DNA from: Iris pallida
Taxonomy: Eukaryota > Streptophyta > Magnoliopsida > Asparagales > Iridaceae
Length of the DNA: 64,000 bases
Assembly (NCBI GenBank): GCA_029216955.1
Contig: JANAVB010033217.1
Location: 2,759,147-2,823,146 of the forward strand
Direction: 5' to 3'
Shown here: positions 44,672 to 53,830 of the stretch, piece by piece
How the letters are laid out: each line of letters opens with the position of its first letter
How positions within the stretch are numbered: the stretch's first letter is position 1
The notes under the pieces: generated by a model
Told to the model about the DNA's origin: nothing
The model's database searches: none
Seen by the model: the letters and a program-made list of their open reading frames with translations, nothing else
Position numbers and translations under genes: made by a program

Positions 44672-46500
44672 TGTTTGCCATAAAATATAAAAGAACAGAA
44701 CAATTATCGGAGGACTGGACTTTTACTTCACAATACAAACTCGCTTGTACAAAGAAAGCCTAGGGACAAAAACCTAGGTTCAGCAATCTAAGTATAATTG
44801 TTTATTTTAGATTCTGGGGGTGACGATAGAGGCTCGGAAAAGCGACGGCCGCTCTGCCTTACTCCTTGGACGATCGGATGCAACTTTTTGACTCTGTAGA
44901 AGAACTGACGGGCGTTGATGAAGAAATGCTCTCTCTTCAGGCTCTCTGGCTCTCTATGCACGTCTGTCTCTGTATCTCTCTCTGTATCTGTCTCTGTGTA
45001 TATATGTCTCTCCGTCTCTCCGTGTATATCTGTTGCAAGGGAATGGCACCCTGCTATTTATAAGAGTGAGGGGCCTCATTAGGGTTTACAATGATTGCCC
45101 ATTCTTGGAAGTCGGCGGCTAAGGATCATTAAATCTGGGCCGTTCATTTGAGATTTGAGCAATAAATATGATTACATCAAATCTTTTGTGGGTAATTAAT
45201 GCTGATTGACATAAATCCTCCTGATTTGTCATGCCAACCTTGGATTCCTCGACACGTGTCTTTAATTAGCTTATTTGCAAATGATCTGATTTGATTCTAA
45301 TATTTAATTAGGATTTGCTGAGAGATTTCGATCAATCTGATGCCACGTACCCTGCTATCATGCCACGTGTCTGAGCCGCAGGAAAGTTGGGCCGCATGGT
45401 AATGATTTGAGCCGCATGAGTATGAGTGAACCGCATGGAGATGGCCTTTATGGGCCGTATGGGGATAGTCTTCGTGGGCCACATGGAGCTGTCCTTCATG
45501 AGCCGTATGGAGCTAGTCTTTGTGAGCCGCATGGGGCTAGTCTTTGTGAGCCGCATGGGACTGGTCTTCATGAGCCACATGGGAGAGTCCCCGCTTGGGC
45601 CGCATACAACTGTCCACGTGTCAAAGCCACATGACCGTTTCTGAATCTCGGAAGATTGTGTCAGAGATTTTCATCGCTTTCCAAGGAATCCGTCATTATG
45701 AGGGAGTCATAATGATATCTTCGTATCAGAACTGTCACCTCGTCAAAGCTGTCAGCCGTCAAAGCATTTAATGCAAACACGAGAGAGCTGTTTGCAGGCC
45801 ACGTGGCTCCTCTTTGAGCCGCATAGGACTTGTTTGAGCCGTATAGTCGCTCGAGCCGCATGAACTCTCTGAACCACATGAACTGTCTGAGCCGCAGGGG
45901 GCTCTCTGGCCGCATGGAAAGTTGGGCCGCATGGTAATGATTTGAGCTGCATGAGTATGAGTGAACCGCATCGAGATGGCCTTTGTGGGCCGCATGGGGA
46001 TGGTCTTTGTGGGCCGCATGGAGCTGTCCTTCATGAGCCGCATGGAGCTAGTCTTTGTGAGCCGTATGGGGCTAGTCTTTGTGAGCCGCATGGGGCTGGT
46101 CTTCATGAGCCGGATGGGAGAGTCCCCGCTTGGGCCGTATACAACTGTCCACATGTCAAAGCCACATGACCGTTTCTGAATCTCGGGAGATTGTGTCAGA
46201 GATTTTCATCACTTCCTAAGGAATCCGTCATTATGAGGGAGTCATAATGATATCTTCATATTAGAACTGTCACCTCGTCAAAGCTGTCAGCCGTCAAGGC
46301 ATTTAATGCAAACACGAGAGAGCTGTTTGCTGGCCACGTGGCTCCTCTTTGAGCCGCATAGGACTTGTTTGAGCCGCATAGTCGCTCGAGCCGCATAGTC
46401 GCTCGAGCCGTGTGAACTCTCTGAACCGCATGAACTGTCTGAGCCGCAGGGGGCTCTCTGGCCGCATGGATTCTCTTTTATTCTTTTTCATGCTTCTACA
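44672..46500 (-). mobile_element. LTR shared by Tat units B and C (minus strand)
   Basis: 1829 bp. On the minus strand it starts TGTAGAAGCATGA at 46500, preceded by a polypurine tract (unit C side), and ends TGGCAAACA at 44672, followed by a primer binding site (unit B side). It therefore serves as 3' LTR of C and 5' LTR of B. The minus-strand TATA box is near 45054-45062. U3 holds a 535-bp tandem duplication. It aligns with 31270-32579 outside that duplication. Confidence 0.78.
45381..46471. repeat. 535-bp tandem duplication inside the shared LTR
   Basis: Copy 1 starts GGAAAGTTGGGCCGCATGG at 45381 and copy 2 at 45916. Both contain the series of GAGCCGCATGGGGCTAGTC-type motifs and end GGGGGCTCTCTGGCCGCATGGA. 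Copy 2 has an extra 17-bp GAGCCGCATAGTCGCTC unit. Few differences separate the copies, so the duplication is recent. Confidence 0.88.
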
Positions 46501-46949
46501 AGACCCCCTTCAAAGTTTTCAATTTACAAAATTGAAATACTTTGAATAAGAAGCATGGCCATGTATTCTTCTGGACGCATATGATGTCTCGGCCGTATGG
46601 ATGTTTCGGCCGCATAGATGACTCGGCCGCATTGAGTCAATCTGCCGCAGAGACTTTCCGCCACGTCATCTTGCCACGTATGGAGATCTTCTGCATTAAA
46701 TGTTGTTGATTTGTTGTCAGTTTTGAGGTCACTTTTCGGGGCGGGATCCCAGGAGTCTGGCCTTCATTTTAGGCGGCTCGCCTCGATAACCGAAGAGTTG
46801 GTTTTCGTTCTGCACGAGAATCGAAGTGCTTCGGTTTTGTTTATAAAAATAGATGGGTTCAGTCGGAGGGATTTCTTTACTTTTTCTTTCTTCTTCAACT
46901 GTTGCTGTCTTTCCTTTCTTTCCCTATTTCCCTTCTCCGACTGACGAAA
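46501..46949 (+). promoter_or_regulatory. Polypurine tract palindrome of unit C and promoter of its PMD-like gene
   Basis: AGACCCCCTTCAAA (46501-46514) is the minus-strand polypurine tract of C, in the same imperfect palindrome as in B (46489-46557). GCCGCATR motifs follow (46575-46650), then CCACGTCA/CCACGTAT words and a TTATAAAAATA box near 46841, about 105 bp before the ATG at 46950. Confidence 0.6.
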
Positions 46950-49900
46950 ATGGCACCCAAATCTTCCAAGGTCGTCTCCGCTGCCACAAAAGGCAAGAAG
47001 GTGGCTTCCTCGTCGGCCGCTGTGCCCGAAGTGCATCCTGATGTTCGCCCTGATTTCAAGTGTAAGGATTTCTTTTGAACACTTTGAACCCTAAGAACCC
47101 ATGGCTCTGCTGCATGATTTATGCACAAGCCCTCATCGTTTGGATAGCTCAATCCGGATCATGATGGAGCCGCATGCGTTGTATGGGCCGCATGACCCTC
47201 TCGCATTTGAGCCGCATAGGACATTCCCCCTGTATGAGCCGCATGAGAAGGATTTTGAGTCGCAAGACTACTTCTGGATATGAACCGCATAAAGTCTCTT
47301 TTGACCGGAACCGCGTATGTTCCTGACAAACTGGTTCGCATAGAATTTTGCTGAGTCCCTCCGCATAAAATCTTCTGCAAGATAGAACCTCATAAGTCTT
47401 AATCTGAACCGCATAAGCCATCGAATCAGTGTTACATGGAACTCCCAACTGAATTGGGCCGCATGAAGCTGTGTTGACCCAAACCGGATAGGCTCTATTA
47501 AGGCCGTGCCGCATGAAACCCAGCTGCATTGGGCCGCATAAGGCTTCGTCGACCCAAGCCGCATAGGCCCATAGGAACATCTTTTTGAGAATCTTTTAAG
47601 TGGCTTCGTTTTAACCATTCTTTTAATCCTGTTTCTTTTGTGCTTTTCTAGTGAACCTCCCAACCAACCCGGCCGGAGAGCTTCTAGTGGGTTCAGCTCA
47701 GTTTGCCATGGGTGTGCGGCTTCACGATCTAATTCGACATATGACAGATCAACTTCTCTCTAATGAGCCTCTGGAGAGGGTGGCTACCATCAACAACCAG
47801 CCTTTCCATTTTCTGTGCACTATGATGAATTCGGGGAAACTGGACGAAGAATATCTGAAACCAGCTTTTCTCTTTGGAGATGCTTTCTCCGTAAAGAACT
47901 CCCGAATGCTGGACGTTTCTGAGAACTGGGACTTCACTGTGGACGGGGTGGATATCCATATTCCCGAGATGGAGCGGCATTTTCCTCTTTCGTGGTTTAA
48001 CATGGTGCCGTTAGACAGGAAAATGGCAGGTTCTCTTACTCCAACCCAACAGGGGTTGTTCGTGGGCAACATCCACTATAATATGAGTATTAGGTCGGCA
48101 TGTGCAAGTAGGGAGTCAGTCAGCCGGACTGTGATGGGTCTGATTCATGGTACTTTTATCAATGTGTATGGTCCTAACTTTACTTTTACCCGAGATGACA
48201 CCTTCCTGAACCAACTCGATCGCAAGGGGTCCTATCCCGTGGGCAGGTTGTCGCTGCTGAATTGGATAAACCCCATTCCCACATGGGCCAATCTTTCCTC
48301 ATGGATCCTGAGGAACTACGAGAAACTCCTTCGAGAGATTGACCTTTACTACGCCATCCGGGGCACCTGTTACGGATTGCCCATTAACAAGCCGCTGTTC
48401 ATGGCCCTTTTGGAGATGTATAGCCGACGTATGGGGACTTTCTTCGCGCCCGGGGGAGAGTTGGGACTTGCTCTCCATGAGATGCATGCTGTTTCTAAGC
48501 TGTCGTGGGGAGGTGAGGCCTTTGAAGTATATACCCCGACGAACGAGGAATTCGATGACCTGGATCGACGATTTCCTGGTTTCGTCGCTGTGTACCAAGA
48601 ACTGTTGTGCCACCATAGCATCTGCCACCAGATTTCTATTAAGAAAGAAAATAGCTCAGAAGGGAACGCCCCTCATACTACGGCCTGGGTTGCGTATCTT
48701 TTCAAATTACGTCCTTCCGGTCGGGTTTCGTCTCGGGGTCCTCAAACCCCGTAGGAGGTGAAGGACATGATGTTGAAGGCCAAAAGGTCGAGGTCCACCC
48801 ATAACAGGTTTGGGAGCCGCACTGACTCCTTCAGTTATTTCCACTACGGTATCCGGCAAATGTCCGATAAAGCAATCTTGGCCGGGTTCTTGATGGTATG
48901 GCTACGAAATTGTGTAGTCTCGGGAGGGGCAGGTTCTACTGAAAGGATCAGCCGCCATTTTATTCTCCCGGCTATGAAGCTGGTCTTCAAAGTAAGACTG
49001 GCCCTTCTTCCGGCTATGGTGTGTAGCATACACCACGACCTCCGTGCCTTTACATCTAAAGTCATTGCTCGTGAGACAATACTGGACTTCGAACGGATAG
49101 AGCTACCATACCACTATCTCATGGGGTGGTTATTGATGCATTACCGGTCATTGATGAGGGCCGGGACAGAGGATGATGTCACCGCTAATGATGTCTTCCT
49201 CTTCCGATACCGCCATCAATGTTGGGAGTATAACACCATGCCGGCTTGTCGGAGGGCATTGGCAAGAGTTGACGGGTCCGACTTCTTTGTGTCACTTCCT
49301 CAGTTTACCCCTAGAGAAGTAAGGAGGGTACACGTTGATGGCATTGAACCTCCCCAGCTCTTATCTGAGAAGATGCTTCTATGGCTGCGCAACATTCGCC
49401 CTGCGCTCCTAGTATATCGTTACCGAAATAACGTATACTTGGAGCCTTATTTGCCTAGTAGGTTTTCTCATCAATTCGGATATAGTCAGCTGTTCCTTGA
49501 CTGCCCCAGTGCTTGCCTGGGCTTCGAGGGCAGTATCCTTGACGGCATCTAGGCGTGGCACTATTATAATGCTGTTCATACTCGGGCTAGCTTCTCAGTC
49601 CCTGACGCTAATACGCAAGGGGATATTCTATACATGGCGGCTCTTTATCACGTTGCGGTGAGTAAATCTTTCGTGAACTTTGACATGAGCACCAGCTTCA
49701 TTGTCGGGACCGGCTTGGCAGAAAAGCCCGAGGGTTCCAGGAAGAGAAAGAGAGGGGCGAATAAGGTTCCTGTTCCAGACTCGGAGTCCACTGCGGCAGA
49801 CGAAGAGGATGACGAACAGGCCGCCGATGACTCGTCGTATTCTTCGGACGAGGATGTGGGGAACCATCCTCCTATTGTGCCGGACGAAGAGGTGGAGGAT

Positions 49901-51632
49901 CATCCACCTGTTGTGCCTGGTGCTTCACGCCCACGAGCCAGGCGTCTGTCTACTGACGATGGCAGGACCTACTCCATAAAGCGGGCTGCGGTAAGACGTC
50001 GCAGGCTGTTTATTGAAGTTGCCGCTATTTCTGAGGAGATTAGAATTTCAGCCGCCTTTTTCTTCTTTTTCTAAATTATGGTCTAATCATATTTTGCTCT
50101 TTGTAGGCATCCGGGGAGTCTGCTTCTCGGGACTCGACTACTGGAGTTGATCCAGCCTTGTCTACTTTGATCCATGATATTTGCACCGCCATCACTCCTG
50201 CTGGGGTTCTTCCGGAGGCGGCCGGGGAGTCTCACCTTGCTGAGACCTCCACCCATGGGGACGGGGGCTCTACTGCCCCTGTCCCTGAGACAGCTGAATT
50301 CCAATAGGATGACACTGACCTGGCTGACTCCCCTTCAGGGGTAGCTGGGACAGAGAAACCTGTTGAACTTGAGTTGGAAGCTGCGGGTGGGGAGACCGTG
50401 CCAGCTTCGACCGAGCTGCAGCCTCCGAGCTCTTCCCCTGGTAAGATAAACCAGCTTCTTAACTTGTGAGGAGGCCTATTTGCTCTATCATCCTGTCCTC
50501 CGTGGATTAATGATTGCTTTGGGTGTGCAGGTCCCACCCCTTTATTGCCGGCGATGGATATTGCCAGAGCGGACTCTACCGGAGGGGATCTGATGGAAGC
50601 ACGTGTGCCTCCTTCTTTTCCAACCCACGCTGAGGGGCCTCCAGCTGGGTCAAGTTCGGGAGCCTTGGTGATAGCACAGCTGGAGCAAGGGACGACGTTT
50701 TCCGCGCCCTTCTCTGCGAATAGGGTTTCGGGAGTTAACCTTTCCGCTCTCCCAAGTATCCAGGCTCTCCGGGCGGTGGAAGAGGAGCTAGCTGCCATCC
50801 ATGCCTCTTTTCGTACAAAATTTGTTTCCTTGGTGACAGGGACGGCCAGTTCTGAGGCAACTCCTTCGGTACTGCCTGCCACACTCCCTTTGACACCGTC
50901 CTCTGCGGAAGTTTTGGACGAAGTGTCCCAAGATGTGGTCGACAGTTTCCACCGCCACCTGAAGAGGGGGATTGAGGCAGCTGTGGAGGGGGGGCTCCCT
51001 TTTCTATGGCCCGTCAATGCGCCGGTGGCCAGATTAATATCCTTAGAACACTCCCCGGTGGAGCGGGACTGGCTGCGCTTCTGGAGCCTAAGCTGTTAGA
51101 GGCTGATCGTCTTGTGGCCCAGTTTCGCATGCTGCAACAAGCTGATTTACCCGCGGTAATAAACCAAGAGCACAATTTCCTCGTGACTGCGGTGGAGAAG
51201 GTGAGGCTGACTCAGGAATCGATCAAGCCAACTATATTGAAGGACCGCCAGGATCTGACTCAGTTGTACAATCAATGGAGCCGTCGGACTGAAGATTGTG
51301 CAGCTAGGAAAGTGGCGGCCTCCCGCGGGGTAGCTGACACCCAGGAGCAGATCCTCGAGCTCCAGAGAAAGCTCGCTTTCTTGGAGTCCGAGCTCGAAGC
51401 TGCTCGTGCTAAAAAAAGGATTACCAATCAGGAGGCTGACCAATTTAGTAGGGCTTCTACCAATCTAGAACTTGCCCTAAAGAAGATGGAGAACGACTGG
51501 CAGGCATATATGTATTTGAATGATGCAGAGCAGTTGTCCCAGGAGGCCGAGCGCCGGACGAGACAGTGGCTTGAGCGGGGGACTGCCTTAGTAAGAAACC
51601 GCCTCTTGGAGTTGTGTAATGCCGAGCTGTAG
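46950..51632 (+). pseudogene. PMD-like gene of Tat unit C, four exons, nearly full length
   Basis: Exon 1 46950-47061 encodes a basic N-terminus (KGKKVASSSAA). Exon 2 starts at 47652 and runs to about 50030, with the PMD-like core: FLCTMMNSGKLDEEYLKPAF, MGTFFAPGGELGLALHEM, FLMVWLRNCVVSGGAGS, ILPAMKLVFKVRLALLPAMV and HQFGYSQLFL. A RKRKRG patch and acidic region follow. Stops are at 48752 and 49550. The intron 2 donor seems lost while its acceptor (GTAG at 50103-50106) remains. Exon 3 is 50107-50440 with a TAG at 50305. Exon 4 is 50531-51632 with one frameshift near 51000-51100; it ends in a long coiled coil (LELQRKLAFLESELEAARAK). About 1200 residues would be encoded. Antisense to the integrase of C; no known catalytic site. 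Confidence 0.65.
47062..47651 (+). repeat. Intron 1 of unit C gene with GCCGCATR motif array
   Basis: Donor GTAAGG at 47062, acceptor TTCTAG at 47651, phase 1 as in unit B. It holds about a dozen GCCGCAT(G/A) words and near variants between 47168 and 47572, mostly in the gene's sense orientation. Confidence 0.65.
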
Positions 51633-52010
51633 TCGGCCTTTTTCTCGTTTTATTCCTGTTTTCTTTTTTTTCTTTTCTTTTTGAGAGGGACGTGGTCCCA
51701 AAACATGTAATGCTTTTTTTGTCCTTCAAATAAAGAGTACTTTCCTTTCTACCCTTCATTTGTATTGCTTGTTGTGCCTGCGGTATTGTGGTGATGTTTG
51801 CCCCGCATGGGGGACTTGTTTGTGGACCTGTTACCCATGGCATACCTTGGTTTTAGGTACAGGTAACAAGTTTGACTGGGGATACTTAGAACAGTTCCAC
51901 GGCAAGGTGGTCGTGGACGTTTCCAGTATCGGGATATAGAATGCCATGGAGCAGCTGGGCTCACGGGACATAATGAGGAATGGTGGGCCTGTACTAAGAG
52001 ACTTAGCAAA
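51633..52010 (+). other. 3' UTR of the unit C PMD-like gene
   Basis: A T-rich stretch and AATAAA at 51729-51734, about 100 bp after the stop, in a position matching the polyadenylation signal of the A copy. Confidence 0.5.
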
Positions 52011-52790
52011 GGACATTTGTGGGCCTATTATCCTTGGTGTACCTTGACTTTAGGATACGGATAATAGGATGAGGAGGAACCAACATACTTACTCAGAGGT
52101 AATGAGGACATGGCAAGTATGAAGGTTTTAACCGTAGAGTCTTCCTACTCAGAGGTAATGAGGACATGGCAGGAGTGGACACAACGGAGGATATTTGTGG
52201 TCAACAGAGGACATTTGTGGGCTTATTACCCTTGGCGTACCCTGGTTCAGGGTACAGATAATAGGACGAGAGAGGACCAACATACTTACTCAGAGGTAAT
52301 GAGGACATGGTAAGTACGGAGGTTTTACCGTGGAGTCTTCCTGCTCAGAGGTAATGAGGACATGGCAGGGGCGGACTCAGCGAAAAATATTTGTGGACCT
52401 ATTATCCTTGGCATACTCCGGTTGTGGGTACAGATAATAAGTCGAAAGGGAATCATCATACTTACTTAGAGGTAATGAGGACATGGCAAGCATGAAGGTT
52501 TCTTCGACGGAGCCTTCACATTCAGAGGTAATGAGGACATGACAGGAGTGGGCTCAATGAAGGAGGGTACATGGAACGACTTAGAGGTAATGAGGACATG
52601 GAAGTTCTATGTAAGGGGTGATTTATTTTTGGCAGAAGTGAAACGACTCAGAGGTAATGAGGACATGGCCGTTTTGGAAATTTGTGGATCGGTTACCCTT
52701 TTTGTGCACTAGGAGTGCGGGTAGTGGATCATGAGGGAGGATCTCTTTCAGAAAGAAAGTTCAGAGGTATGGTCATACATGACTTACTAT
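52011..52790. repeat. Unit C 3' zone: ACTCAGAGGTAATGAGGACATGG repeats in a higher-order array
   Basis: About eight copies of CAGAGGTAATGAGGACATGG (near 52094, 52149, 52291, 52347, 52470, 52525, 52583 and 52650). They are nested in larger units that start TTTGTGGGCCTATTATCC (52017, 52213, 52391 and 52680). The short unit is the reverse complement of the unit after A's integrase (28543-28835). It lies in the post-integrase region known to breed satellites in Tat elements. Confidence 0.8.
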
Positions 52791-52810
52791 CTGAAAGAGT
52801 GATCAGAAAG

Positions 52811-53132
52811 TGAGTTCAGAGGCACCCGCGGGTACATGACTCGATAATATGGGATAAGTGGTTGTGAGTTCAGCGGCACCAGCGGGTACATGACTCGATA
52901 ATCTGGAATGAGTGGTTGTGAGTTCAGCGGCAACAGCGGGTACATGACTCGATAATCTGTAATGAGTGGTTGTGAGTTCAGCGGCACCAGCAGGTACATG
53001 ACTCGATAATCTGGGATGAGTGGTTGTGAGTGCAGCGGCACCAGCGGGTACATGACTCGATAATCTGGAATGAGTGGTTGTGAGTTCATCGGCACCAGCG
53101 GGTACACAACTCAATGATCTGGAAAATGTCGT
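52811..53132. repeat. 54-bp tandem repeat, about 6 copies
   Basis: TGAGTTCAG(C)GGCACC starts at 52811, 52865, 52919, 52973, 53027 and 53081, exactly 54 bp apart, each with GGGTACATGACTCGATAATC. Because 54 is a multiple of 3, minus-strand frames read through as a repeated peptide; I see no sign that this is a real protein. Confidence 0.93.
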
Positions 53133-53830
53133 TTAGACATAATATTTCTTCAGGAACTTGTCGTTGACGGGCAACATGAGCAAGTCTCCATTTTGTTTTG
53201 CGAGGCGATATGCACCGTTGGAGAATACACCCTCGATGATAAATGGACCTTCCCATTTTGGCTGAAACTTGCCGGTGGTCTTGTGAGTCATGACCATCGA
53301 CCTCCGGACTGCCAGAATGAGATCGCCCACTTGGAATGTTCTGATTTTAACCTTCTTGTTGAAGGCTCCAGAGATGCGTGCTTGGTATAGCTCGATCCTT
53401 TGCTGAGCCAGGAGGCAATTTTCATCTAAGGCCTCTAACTCTTGTAGTCGGCGTCGGTAGTTATCATCCGTCGTCAATTGATAAGTGAGGGCGACGCGGA
53501 GTGAAGGTATTTGAGTCTCCAATGGGAGAACTGCCTCACTCCCGTACACCAGGGAGAATGGTGTGTTCCCTGTGGCTGTTTGAACCGTGGTACGGTACAC
53601 CCATAAGCATTCACCAAGCTTCTCGTTCCAGTCATGTTTGTTGGACGATACGAACTTCTGGAGTAACTTGATAATGGTTTTATTGAATGCTTCTGCCAAT
53701 CCATTCGCTGCTGGATTGTATGGCGTCGAAGCAATATTTTGGATGCGGTACTTGTCGCAGAACCGATAGAAGGCATGGCTTGCAAACTGAGGACCATTGT
53801 CGTGGATGATCCTTCGGGGAAGTCCAAAGC
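53133..53830 (-). pseudogene. Integrase 3' half of Tat unit C, cut by element F
   Basis: The minus-strand frame ends at 53133 with FLKKYYV and contains LPRRIIHDNGPQF (second catalytic Asp, about 53800), NGLAEAFNKT with the Glu (about 53700), TGNTPFSLVYGSEAVLPLE and the C-terminal FQVGDLILAVRRSM, KWEGPFIIE. I see no stop in the retained part. It is closely related to the A integrase, confirming that A and C are the same Tat family. The upstream half, with RT and gag, must lie beyond element F outside the window. Position 53830 is the junction with F; AAAGC (53826-53830) is the likely 5-bp target site. Confidence 0.88.

Noticed and set aside
52787..53114. Repeated-peptide ORFs of 103-106 codons on the minus strand
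   Set aside because: Artefact of the 54-bp tandem repeat; two overlapping frames are equally open.
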